A stretch of 64,000 nt of DNA from NCBI GenBank assembly GCA_021044545.1, contig CP087990.1, positions 310,001 to 374,000 of the forward strand. Direction: 5' to 3'. The number at the start of each line of letters is the position of its first letter. Positions within the stretch are counted from its first letter, which is position 1. The stretch comes from Comamonadaceae bacterium M7527. GTDB taxonomy: Bacteria > Pseudomonadota > Gammaproteobacteria > Burkholderiales > Burkholderiaceae_C. The position numbers were made by a program, and so were the translations under genes. Shown in pieces: positions 8,598-16,953 of this stretch. The notes under the pieces are model-generated. The model saw only the letters and a list, made by a program, of their open reading frames with translations, was not told the origin of the DNA and did not search any database.

Positions 8598-10396
8598 ATG
8601 ACCTATAAAGCCCCCGTACAAGACATGCTCTTCAACATGCGCCATGTGGCTGACATTGAAGCCGTGGCGCAAATGCCAGGTTTTGAAGATGCTGGCTTTG
8701 AGACCGCACAAGTTGTGCTCGAAGAGTGCGCCAAGTTCAACGAAGAAGTATTGGCCCCGCTGAACTGGGCAGGGGACATCAACCCCAGCCATTGGGACAA
8801 TTTTGAAGTCAAAACCACGCCCGGCTTCAAAGAGGCATTCAAGTTGTACGGCGAGGCGGGTTGGCAAGGCCTGCAACACCCCACAGACTTTGGTGGACAA
8901 GGCTTGCCCAAAACAATTGGTGCGGCTTGCGGCGAGATGTTGAACTCAGCCAACATGAGTTTTGCGCTGTGCCCATTGCTAACTGATGGCGCCATTGAGG
9001 CACTCATTACAGCGGCCAGCGACGATTTAAAAAATACCTACCTGGAAAAGCTCATCAGCGGCCAGTGGACTGGCACCATGAACCTGACTGAGCCGCAAGC
9101 CGGCTCGGATCTCGCGCTGGTGCGCACAAAGGCTGTGCCTCAACCAGATGGTACTTACAAAATATCAGGCACCAAAATTTACATCACCTACGGTGAGCAT
9201 GATATGGCCGAGAATATTGTGCATTTGGTGCTTGCCCGCGTAGAAGGGGCACCCGCAGGTGTAAAGGGAATCAGCCTGTTTGTGGTGCCCAAATTCATGG
9301 TGGTTGAGGGGGCGCTTTGGGCGCGCGCAATGATGTGAAGTGCGTGAGCATTGAGCACAAAATGGGCATCAAGGCCAGCCCAACCGCTGTGTTGCAGTTT
9401 GGTGACGCGGGTGGCGCCACTGGCTTTTTGGTCGGTGAGGAAAACCGTGGCCTGGAGTACATGTTCATCATGATGAACGCGGCGCGCTATGCGGTGGGTG
9501 TGCAGGGTATAGCCATTGCTGAGCGTGCCTACCAAAAGGCGGTGCAGTACGCGCGTGACCGCGTGCAAAGCCGCCCTGTGGATGGCTCTATGAACCAGTC
9601 CGCCCCTATCATTCACCACCCTGATGTCAAACGCATGCTCATGACCATGCGTGCCTACACAGAAGGTTGTCGCGCTTTGGCCGCATCTGCGGCTGCAGCC
9701 TTTGATGCCGCGCATGGTCACCCCGACGCGGCGGTGCGCAAAGACAACAAGGCGTTTTACGAGTTCATGGTGCCGCTGGTCAAGGGTTTCAGCACCGAAA
9801 TGAGCCTGGACGTGACCAGCCTTGGCGTGCAAGTGCACGGCGGTATGGGCTTTATTGAAGAAACTGGCGCGGCGCAGTACTACCGCGACGCCAAAATTCT
9901 CACCATTTACGAGGGCACCACAGCCATTCAGGCCAACGACTTGGTAGGACGTAAAACCGCGCGTGACGGCGCCCAGCAAGCCAAAGCCCTGGCCGCACAG
10001 ATTGAGGCTACCGAGCAAGCCATGCTGGCCAATGGTGATGCGTCGGCCAAAGCCTTTGCCCAGCGCCTGTCTGAGGCGCGTGTTGCCTTTGTAGAGGCTG
10101 CAGAGTTTATTGCCATCAACGCCAGTGCCAACCCCAACGCGGCTTTTGCAGGCAGTGTGCCTTACCTCATGCTCACGGGCAATGTCATGGCAGGCTGGCA
10201 AATGGGCAGAGCCATGTTGGCTGCGCTGGCACTCAAGGCTGCAGGTGATGAGTCATTTGGTGCGGGTTTTGTAGATGCCAAACTGGTCACCACACGCTTT
10301 TATGCAGACCACATACTGTCTAAAGTGCCTGCATTGCGTGACAGCATTGTGAGCGGCGCAGACAGCGTGAATGCCATGGCGCTAGAGGCTTTCTGA
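8598..10396 (+). CDS. Acyl-CoA dehydrogenase (frameshifted in this sequence)
   Basis: Two overlapping frames (8598-9338 and 9317-10396) together cover one acyl-CoA dehydrogenase of about 599 residues, the long type with an extra C-terminal domain. The first half ends LFVVPKFMVVEG, and homology continues in the next frame as GALGARNDVKCVSIEHKMGIKASP. The break lies in the G run at 9308-9312: one additional G would restore VEGGALGARND. The catalytic-glutamate region IYEGTTAIQANDLVGRK is in the second half. The enzyme oxidises acyl-CoA to enoyl-CoA with FAD and donates to ETF, encoded just upstream. A homopolymer error is the simplest explanation, but real inactivation cannot be excluded. Confidence 0.9.
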
Positions 10397-10438
10397 CGAC
10401 GACAGGCCAACACACTCTTATTACTTTTTGGAGACACC

Positions 10439-11403
10439 ATGAGTTCTACTAAACGCACACTTCCTGGCGCATTGGCGCACTTGCCATTTCCAGTGATTGG
10501 CTCACCGCTGTTCATTATCAGCAACCCCAAGCTGGTGATTGCCCAGTGTATTGCCGGCGTTGTAGGCTCAATGCCGGCGCTGAATGCAAGGCCCAAAGAG
10601 CAACTCGAGGAATGGCTGATTGAAATTACCGAGGCTTTGGCCGCACACAATGCAGCGCATCCAGACAAGCCCGCTGCGCCGTTTGCCATTAACCAGATTG
10701 TGCACAAGAGCAACGACCGTCTTGAACATGACATGGCCATGTGCGTGAAGTACAAGGTGCCAATCATCATCACCAGCTTGGGCGCGGTTGAAGACATCAA
10801 CAGTGCCGCGCACAGCTACGGCGGCGTGGTGTTGCACGACATCATCAACAATAGGCATGCACACAAAGCCATAGACAAAGGCGCTGATGGCTTGATTGCT
10901 GTGGCTGCGGGCGCTGGCGGTCATGCTGGTGTGAAAAGCCCTTTTGCATTGATCTCAGAGATTCGCCAATGGTTTGACGGACCAGTGGCATTAAGCGGCT
11001 CTATCTCAACAGGCCAAGGCGCGTGTTGGCCGCGCAAGCCATGGGTGCCGACTTTGCCTACATGGGCTCCGCCTTTATTGCCACTGAAGAAGCGCGCGCC
11101 ACACCTGATTACAAGCAAGCCATTGTGGACGGCAACAGTGATGATATTGTGTACAGCAATCTGTTTACCGGCGTACATGGCAACTACCTGGCACCCAGTA
11201 TCAAGGCCGCGGGCCTGGACCCAGCCAATTTGCCTGACAGCGACCCCTCTGCCATGAACTTTGGCGGCGACGCTAAAAAGGCCTGGAAAGACATATGGGG
11301 CTGTGGTCAAGGCATTGGCGCTGTTGACAAAGTGCAAACAGCGGGTGAGTACATTGCGCAATTAAAGGCTCAGTACGCACAAGCTAAAAGTGCATTGCTG
11401 TGA
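10439..11403 (+). CDS. Nitronate monooxygenase / 2-nitropropane dioxygenase family (frameshifted in this sequence)
   Basis: An FMN-dependent TIM-barrel enzyme of about 322 residues split over two frames (10439 to about 11020, then about 11020 to 11403). Visible features are PVIGSPLFIISNPKLVIAQ, VVGSMPALNARP, INQIVHKSN, the FMN-phosphate region AVAAGAGGHAGVKSP and, in the second frame, AAQAMGADFAYMGSAFIATEEA. The break is near 11018-11023: one additional base, for example GGCGGCGTG in place of GGCGCGTG, would restore GQGGVLAAQAMGAD. The family oxidises alkyl nitronates such as propionate 3-nitronate. Co-occurrence with acyl-CoA dehydrogenases is frequent in Burkholderiales. The start has a strong TTGGAGACACC ribosome site. 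Confidence 0.88.
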
Positions 11404-11452
11404 TACTGCACTGAGAAAAAACGCACAGACTGACCCAGCACAAACGTGACAT

Positions 11453-11471
11453 TGCCCGGCTGAACCGGGCA
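11453..11471. terminator. GC-rich hairpin between convergent genes (possible terminator)
   Basis: TGCCCGG-CTGAA-CCGGGCA forms a 7-bp stem 50 bases after the nitronate monooxygenase stop, in the gap before the convergent transglycosylase. No T tract follows on either strand, so it could be a weak or Rho-assisted end. Confidence 0.35.
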
Positions 11472-11546
11472 CCCATGATGATCGACATAGCGCGCCATGA
11501 ACGCTCGGTGCGCGTTCGATGCGCGTTTGGGCCTGGTGGTGAGCGC

Positions 11547-12776
11547 TTACAGGCCTGCTCTAAGTGCTGCCAGCAGCTTCTGTCCAGCACGCCCAGACGC
11601 TTCATGCTCCAGGCGTTGCTGCTCCAGTTTGATAGCGGCCTGGCTTCTGGTGCCCAGTGCGCCGTCTACTTCGCCTATGTCGTGTCCGCGTGCCAGCAAT
11701 AGCGTTTGCACCTCGCGTTTTTCGGTGCGACTCAATCCTGCGTCATCAGTAGGCCAAGGCGTCGCGAACACACCCTGTCCGCGCAAGCGGTCTGACAAGT
11801 GGGCAATCGCTAGGCCGTAGCTCTCAGAGGCGTTGTAGCTGTAAATGGCCTTGAAGTTGTTCAGCAATAAAAACGCGGGGCCGTTATCACCAGCTGGCAA
11901 TAGCAAGGCGGCATTTGTGTCGTTGTCAATACCACCACCTATCAAGTGTGAGCCATCAACGCGGCTAAGGCCTTGCCCCACCCAATAAGACATGCCACGC
12001 ATGGACTTGCGCCCGGTCACACCTGGCGTGCCTTTGTTGAGCTTGACTTCAAAGCCCCATGTCTGGCCAGCCTTCCAGCCTGCACGCTTTAAAAAGTTGG
12101 CGGTGGAGGCGAGGGCGTCTATTGGGTTGGTGATGAGGTTGCGTTTGCCGTCACCATCGCCGTCAACTGCCAAACGTAAAAACGTGGATGGCATGAACTG
12201 CGTTTGCCCAAAGGCTCCAGCCCACGAGCCTTTGAACAACGCACGCTCAAAGTCACCCGCTTGCACAATTTTGAGTGCAGCCACAAACTCGCCAGAGAAA
12301 AAGTTCTGGCGTCTACCCATGCAACTCAGTGTTGCCAGCGACTCAACAATATCGCGCCCACCCGTGTTTTGCCCGTAGTTGCTCTCAACACCCCAAACCG
12401 CCACTATGGTTTCTTGGTCAACGCCGTATTGCTGGGCTATGGCAGCGAGCTCGGTTTTGTATTGCACCAACATGGCTGCGCCGTCTGATACCCGCTCATC
12501 GTCCACAAGGCTGGCCAAATAGTCCCAAATAGGCAGTTTGAACTCTGGCTGGTAGTTGAGCTTGTCCATCAATTCAGGCTTGGCCATTACGCCTTGCATG
12601 GCTTGGTCAAACGTAGCGTTGGTCACACCTGCTCGCGTTGCTTTGCTGCGCAGTTCATTGATACAACTTTGCGCCAGCGGCTGGTCGGTCTGTTGGGCAT
12701 GAACCGTAGAGATGGCCAGTGCCGATGCGATTGCTAAAAGGGCATGGCGTGCTGATAAGCGAGAGTGTGTAGTCAT
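11547..12776 (-). CDS. Lytic murein transglycosylase with C-terminal peptidoglycan-binding domain
   Basis: A 409-residue protein from the chosen start. It begins with a clean signal peptide (MTTHSRLSARHALLAIASALAISTVHA, cleaved near AQQ), followed by an MltB-type catalytic domain with VAVWGVESNYGQ (catalytic Glu), SWAGAFGQTQFMPSTF and DGDGDGKRNLI. A C-terminal peptidoglycan-binding domain follows (EVQTLLLARGHDIGEVDGALG and TRSQAAIKLEQQR). It should cleave glycan strands in the periplasm. The open frame extends to 12836, but that extension crosses the dnaJ terminator. ATG 12776, or 12788 giving MIKSMTTH, is therefore preferred; neither has a strong ribosome site. It is the second MltB-like enzyme of the window and differs from the first by its added binding domain. 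Confidence 0.9.
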   Translation of the reverse strand: MTTHSRLSARHALLAIASALAISTVHAQQTDQPLAQSCINELRSKATRAGVTNATFDQAMQGVMAKPELMDKLNYQPEFKLPIWDYLASLVDDERVSDGAAMLVQYKTELAAIAQQYGVDQETIVAVWGVESNYGQNTGGRDIVESLATLSCMGRRQNFFSGEFVAALKIVQAGDFERALFKGSWAGAFGQTQFMPSTFLRLAVDGDGDGKRNLITNPIDALASTANFLKRAGWKAGQTWGFEVKLNKGTPGVTGRKSMRGMSYWVGQGLSRVDGSHLIGGGIDNDTNAALLLPAGDNGPAFLLLNNFKAIYSYNASESYGLAIAHLSDRLRGQGVFATPWPTDDAGLSRTEKREVQTLLLARGHDIGEVDGALGTRSQAAIKLEQQRLEHEASGRAGQKLLAALRAGL

Positions 12777-12792
12777 GCTTTTAATCATAAAG

Positions 12793-12822
12793 AAAAAGCC
12801 ACTGACGTTGGCATCGGTGGCT
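12793..12822 (-). terminator. Intrinsic terminator of the grpE-dnaK-dnaJ operon
   Basis: On the minus strand, AGCCACCGA pairs with TCAGTGGCT (12797-12822, one G-T wobble) and is followed by TTTTTCTTT. It lies about 48 bases beyond the dnaJ stop and just before the downstream transglycosylase start. Confidence 0.72.
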
Positions 12823-12869
12823 TGTTCGTTGCCCATATGGGGCTTGTTGGTGGTGTGCGTGCTGCCAAG

Positions 12870-13994
12870 TCAGGAAAAGAAGGCCTTGGCCTTCTCAAAC
12901 CACCCTTGGTCTTGAGGGCTGTGCTTGGTGCCAGCTTTGCGGAAAGACTCGTCTAGCTCTTTGAGCAGCTTGCGCTGGTGCTCTGTGAGCTTGACAGGGG
13001 TTTCTGCAGAGATGTGGCAGTACAAATCACCGGCTACGCTAGAGCGTACGCCTTTAATGCCTTTGCCACGCAGGCGGAATGTTTTGCCGTTCTGCGTGCC
13101 ATCAGGTATCTCAATGGTGGCCTTGCCGTTGAGCGTGGGTACGTCAATCTCGCCACCCAATGCAGCAGTGGTGAGTTGCACCGGTACCTGGCAGTGCAAG
13201 TCGTCGCCATCGCGCTCAAAGATGTCGTGCTTTTTAAGGCGGATTTCAATGAACAAGTCACCGGGTGGGCCGCCGTTGTGGCCGGGTTCACCGTTGCCTG
13301 TGCTGCGAATGCGCATGCCGTCGTCAATACCAGCGGGTATCTTGATCTCAAGCGTCTTGTTGACCTTGTTTTTGCCCTGACCATGGCAGGTGTTGCATGG
13401 GTCAGAGATGATTTTGCCAACACCGTGACAATGCGGGCAGGTTTGCTGCACGCTGAAAAAGCCTTGGCGCATTTGCACTTGGCCTGAGCCATGGCAAGTG
13501 GTACAGGTTTTAGCTTGAGTGCCAGGCTTGGCGCCGGTGCCGTCACAGCTGTTGCAGTCGTCCCAAGACGGAATGCGGATTTGCGAGTCTTTACCGGCAG
13601 CGGCCTCTTCCAGCGTGATTTCCATGGCGTATGACAAGTCATTGCCTCGGTGTACTTGACGCCCACCGCCGCCACCGCCTCGGCGTCCGCCACCAAAAAT
13701 GTCACCAAAAATATCGCCAAATGCATTGCCAAAGTCACCATGGCCCCCCGCGCCACCGCGCATGTTGGGGTCTACGCCGGCGTGGCCGTATTGATCATAG
13801 GCTGCCTTCTTCTCGGGGTCAGACAGCATTTCATAGGCTTCTTTGGCCTCTTTGAACTTGGATTCTGCGTCCGCGTTGCCCTGATTGCGGTCAGGGTGGT
13901 GCTTCATCGCGAGTTTGCGATAGGCTTTCTTGATCTCGTCGTTACTGGCGTTTTTGGGCACGCCTAGTACTTCGTAAAAATCTCTTTTGGCCAT
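12870..13994 (-). CDS. dnaJ: Molecular chaperone DnaJ (Hsp40)
   Basis: A 374-residue type I Hsp40. The J domain carries HPD in MKHHPDRNQGN (about residue 33). It is followed by a Gly/Phe-rich linker (GGAGGHGDFGNAFGDIFG), then a four-repeat zinc finger (CNSCDGTG, CTTCHGSG, CPHCHGVG, CNTCHGQG), and the C-terminal substrate-binding domains. DnaJ delivers unfolded clients to DnaK and stimulates its ATPase. It is the last gene of the grpE-dnaK-dnaJ group, 83 bp after dnaK, with a terminator beyond its stop. Start ATG 13994 gives the canonical MAKRDFYEVLGV. Confidence 0.98.
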   Translation of the reverse strand: MAKRDFYEVLGVPKNASNDEIKKAYRKLAMKHHPDRNQGNADAESKFKEAKEAYEMLSDPEKKAAYDQYGHAGVDPNMRGGAGGHGDFGNAFGDIFGDIFGGGRRGGGGGGRQVHRGNDLSYAMEITLEEAAAGKDSQIRIPSWDDCNSCDGTGAKPGTQAKTCTTCHGSGQVQMRQGFFSVQQTCPHCHGVGKIISDPCNTCHGQGKNKVNKTLEIKIPAGIDDGMRIRSTGNGEPGHNGGPPGDLFIEIRLKKHDIFERDGDDLHCQVPVQLTTAALGGEIDVPTLNGKATIEIPDGTQNGKTFRLRGKGIKGVRSSVAGDLYCHISAETPVKLTEHQRKLLKELDESFRKAGTKHSPQDQGWFEKAKAFFS

Positions 13995-14023
13995 GGTTTG
14001 GTCGTCTCGTTGCGGTTAAAGTC

Positions 14024-14059
14024 AAAAGCCGCGCCAGCGCCTGGTGGCACTAACGCGGC
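14024..14059 (-). terminator. Possible attenuating hairpin between dnaK and dnaJ
   Basis: In the 83-bp dnaK-dnaJ gap, GCCGCG (14054-14059 on the minus strand) pairs with CGCGGC (14028-14033), followed by only four T residues. It may reduce read-through into dnaJ or stabilise the dnaK mRNA end. The T tract is short, so support is weak. Confidence 0.3.
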
Positions 14060-14077
14060 GGGCGTGAAGCAGACGGC

Positions 14078-15994
14078 TTAGTCTTTTTTCACTTCTTTTA
14101 CTTCGGCATCCACCACGTCGTCGTCGACTGGCTTGCTGTTGTTGCCAGCACTGGCTTGTTCGCCACCTTGCATGTCGGCGTACATCTTTTCGCCCAGCTT
14201 TTGGCTGGCTGTCATCAAGGCGTTGGTTTTCTCTTCCAGGGCTTGCTTGTTGTCTTCGCCCTTGAGTTCTTCTTCCAGATCAGTGATGGCGGCTTCTACA
14301 GCCTCTTTTTCACCGGCCTCTAAAGAGTCGCCGTGCTCGCCCAAACTCTTCTTGACGCTGTTGAGCATGGCTTCAGCTTGGTTGCGGGCCTGCACCAGCT
14401 CAACTTTTTTCTTGTCATCTGCCGCATTGACTTCGGCGTCCTTGACCATTTGTTCGATTTCTTCATCCGACAAACCTGAGTTGGCCTTGATGGTGATCTT
14501 GTTTTCTTTACCCGTACCTTTGTCCTTGGCGCTCACGTGCAAAATGCCGTTGGCATCAATATCAAAAGTCACCTCGATTTGTGGTGTTCCACGCGCTGCT
14601 GGTGGTATGCCTTCAAGGTTGAATTCGCCCAGGCTCTTGTTGCCAGAGGCAATCTCGCGCTCACCTTGGTAAACCTTGATGGTCACCGCCGGCTGGTTGT
14701 CGTCTGCGGTAGAGAACACCTGGCTGAACTTGGTAGGAATGGTGGTGTTCTTGGTGATCATCTTGGTCATCACGCCGCCCATGGTCTCAATGCCCAAGGA
14801 CAGTGGTGTGACGTCTAACAGCAACACATCAGAGCGGTCACCAGACAACACCTGGCCTTGAATGGCGGCGCCTACTGCGACGGCTTCATCAGGGTTTACG
14901 TCACGGCGCGGCTCTTTGCCAAAGAATTCCTTGACTTTTTCCTGGACTTTAGGCATGCGGCTCATACCGCCTACCAAAATCACGTCGTTGATATCTGACA
15001 CGCTGATGCCAGCGTCTTTAATGGCGGTGCGGCAAGGCGCAATGGTGCGCTCTATCAGCTCATCTACCAGGCTCTCCAGCTTGGCGCGAGTCATCTTGAT
15101 GTTCAAGTGCTTAGGGCCTGATGCGTCAGCGGTGATGTAGGGCAGGTTGATGTCTGTTTGTGAGCCGTTAGACAACTCGATTTTGGCTTTCTCGGCGGCT
15201 TCTTTCAGGCGCTGCAAGGCCAATACATCTTTAGACAAGTCAACGCCTTGCTCCTTCTTGAACTCGGCAATGATGAAGTCGATGATGCGTTGGTCAAAGT
15301 CTTCGCCGCCCAAAAAGGTGTCGCCGTTGGTTGACAACACTTCAAACTGCTTCTCGCCATCTACGTCTGCAATTTCAATGATGGACACGTCAAATGTGCC
15401 ACCGCCCAGGTCGTAGACCGCAATTTTGCGGTCGCCTTTGGATTGCTTGTCCAGGCCAAAAGCCAATGCAGCAGCAGTTGGTTCGTTGATGATGCGCTTC
15501 ACATCAAGGCCAGCAATACGACCGGCGTCTTTGGTGGCTTGGCGCTGTGCGTCGTTGAAGTAGGCAGGCACTGTGATGACGGCTTCAGTGACCGCTTCGC
15601 CCAAGTAGTCTTCGGCGGTTTTCTTCATCTTGCGCAAAATTTCAGCACTCACCTGTGGTGGGGCCAGTTTTTCACCGCGAATTTCCACCCAAGCGTCGCC
15701 GTTATCGGCTTTGGCGATTTTGTAAGGCATCAAGTCTATGTCTTTTTGCACTTCTTTTTCGGCAAACTTGCGGCCGATCAAGCGCTTGACAGCGTACACC
15801 GTGTTGGTGGGGTTGGTGACGGCTTGGCGCTTGGCAGGCGCGCCCACCAAAATGTCGCCGTCTTCTTGATAGGCGATCACGGAAGGCGTGGTGCGGGTGC
15901 CTTCACTGTTTTCGATCACGCGGGTGTTGTTGCCCTCCATGACGGATACGCAGCTGTTGGTGGTGCCCAAGTCAATGCCAATGATTTTTCCCAT
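14078..15994 (-). CDS. dnaK: Molecular chaperone DnaK (Hsp70)
   Basis: A 638-residue Hsp70 with the ATPase-domain signatures GIDLGTTNSCVSVMEG, VYDLGGGTFDVSIIEI and ILVGGMSRMPKVQEKV. The interdomain linker DVLLLDVTPLSLGIET leads into the substrate-binding domain, and the acidic tail ends DAEVKEVKKD. It binds exposed hydrophobic segments in an ATP cycle with DnaJ and GrpE, and also restrains sigma-32. Gene order grpE-dnaK-dnaJ is canonical for Betaproteobacteria. Start ATG 15994 has a TTTGGAGTTTC ribosome site. Confidence 0.98.
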   Translation of the reverse strand: MGKIIGIDLGTTNSCVSVMEGNNTRVIENSEGTRTTPSVIAYQEDGDILVGAPAKRQAVTNPTNTVYAVKRLIGRKFAEKEVQKDIDLMPYKIAKADNGDAWVEIRGEKLAPPQVSAEILRKMKKTAEDYLGEAVTEAVITVPAYFNDAQRQATKDAGRIAGLDVKRIINEPTAAALAFGLDKQSKGDRKIAVYDLGGGTFDVSIIEIADVDGEKQFEVLSTNGDTFLGGEDFDQRIIDFIIAEFKKEQGVDLSKDVLALQRLKEAAEKAKIELSNGSQTDINLPYITADASGPKHLNIKMTRAKLESLVDELIERTIAPCRTAIKDAGISVSDINDVILVGGMSRMPKVQEKVKEFFGKEPRRDVNPDEAVAVGAAIQGQVLSGDRSDVLLLDVTPLSLGIETMGGVMTKMITKNTTIPTKFSQVFSTADDNQPAVTIKVYQGEREIASGNKSLGEFNLEGIPPAARGTPQIEVTFDIDANGILHVSAKDKGTGKENKITIKANSGLSDEEIEQMVKDAEVNAADDKKKVELVQARNQAEAMLNSVKKSLGEHGDSLEAGEKEAVEAAITDLEEELKGEDNKQALEEKTNALMTASQKLGEKMYADMQGGEQASAGNNSKPVDDDVVDAEVKEVKKD

Positions 15995-16082
15995 GATGAA
16001 ACTCCAAATACGTTTAATTTTTAAATTTAAAAAAGCGGGTCGCTTTGTAGCGGCGTTTGCCTGTTGCTGCGGCCTTGCTTGT

Positions 16083-16111
16083 TAGGTAGGTGCTGATTCC
16101 GCTATTTCAAG
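16083..16111 (-). promoter_or_regulatory. Weak sigma-32-like element upstream of dnaK
   Basis: In the 148-bp grpE-dnaK gap the minus strand has a perfect CTTGAAA (16111-16105), but the -10 position 14 bases on reads CCTACCTA, a poor match to CCCCATNT. It may be a minor internal heat-shock promoter or chance. Confidence 0.3.
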
Positions 16112-16142
16112 AGGTGAAACAAAGGATTGCCCCTTTTTTTGC

Positions 16143-16766
16143 TTATTTGGGCGCAGTTACTGTGACCAGCGCTGGGCGCATCACGCGTTCGGCGATCATG
16201 TAGCCCTTTTGCAGCACAGTCACGACCGTGTTGGGCTCTTGCTCGGCCTGCACCACGCTAATGGCTTGGTGCTGGTGCGGATCAAACTTGGTGGCTGCCT
16301 CAGGCGCCAAGGCCACTACCTTGTTGCGCTCAAGTGCGCTGATCAATTGCTTGTGCGTGGCCACAATGCCTTCGCGCATTTGCTCTATGGTGGCTGTGTC
16401 TGTGGCCAATGCCGCATCAAAGCTGTCGATGACGGGCAGCAGGCTTTCAGCAAAGCTCTCAACCGCAAACTTGCGCGCTTTTTGCACGTCCTCATCTGCG
16501 CGGCGTCTGGCGTTTTCAACGTCCGCCTTGGCGCGCAAAAAAGTGTCTTTGACTTCGTCTTGCGCCGCAGCCAGCGCGGCCTGCAATGACTCTATGGTGA
16601 CGGGTGCGTCAGCGCCTGGCATGGCGGGCTGCTCAGCCGTTGTGTTGAGGCCTGCCGCCAGCTCGGCTGCCAGGTCGGCGCCATTGGTGGCGTGGGGTTG
16701 CTCCGCGGGTTTGTCGTCGGCGTTGGGCTGTGCGTCTGCTTGTGAGTTGGTGTTTGGGTCTGTCAT
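16143..16766 (-). CDS. grpE: Nucleotide exchange factor GrpE
   Basis: A 207-residue GrpE. The acidic, low-complexity N-terminus (MTDPNTNSQADAQPNADDK) leads into the long coiled-coil helix with DTFLRAKADVENARRRADED. The C-terminal beta domain has GYMIAERVMRPALVTV, the typical end of the family. GrpE exchanges ADP for ATP on DnaK. The frame is open to 16859, but the sigma-32 promoter at 16832-16860 lies inside that extension. ATG 16766 is therefore the supported start, leaving a leader of roughly 55-60 bases. Confidence 0.96.
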   Translation of the reverse strand: MTDPNTNSQADAQPNADDKPAEQPHATNGADLAAELAAGLNTTAEQPAMPGADAPVTIESLQAALAAAQDEVKDTFLRAKADVENARRRADEDVQKARKFAVESFAESLLPVIDSFDAALATDTATIEQMREGIVATHKQLISALERNKVVALAPEAATKFDPHQHQAISVVQAEQEPNTVVTVLQKGYMIAERVMRPALVTVTAPK

Positions 16767-16831
16767 GGCGTTGGATATAGCGGGTAAGTGCGGTACGTCG
16801 GTTTGGCAACCAATAGTTGGCTTACGTTTGC

Positions 16832-16860
16832 ATATGGGGCTGCGTGCAGCGGATTTCAAG
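16832..16860 (-). promoter_or_regulatory. Sigma-32 (heat-shock) promoter of grpE-dnaK-dnaJ
   Basis: On the minus strand CTTGAAA (16860-16854) is separated by 14 bases from CCCCATAT (16839-16832). Both elements match the sigma-32 consensus CTTGAAA-N13-15-CCCCATNT exactly. The element lies 66 bases before the grpE ATG and explains coordinated heat induction of the three chaperone genes. Confidence 0.92.
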
Positions 16861-16905
16861 AGCTGCTGCTAGCAAGTTGTGGCCAAAGAGGCCAAGCGCT
16901 TAATC

Positions 16906-16940
16906 AAAACGCCCCGGCTGCGAACAACCGGGGCGTTTTT
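16906..16940 (-). terminator. Strong intrinsic terminator of rpoD (bidirectional form)
   Basis: AAAACGCCCCGG at 16906-16917 pairs with its complement at 16928-16939 around a 10-base loop, giving a 12-bp stem flanked by A and T runs. It begins 14 bases after the rpoD stop on the minus strand, and insulates the heat-shock promoter downstream from rpoD transcription. Confidence 0.88.
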
Positions 16941-16953
16941 AGGGGCGAGTCGC

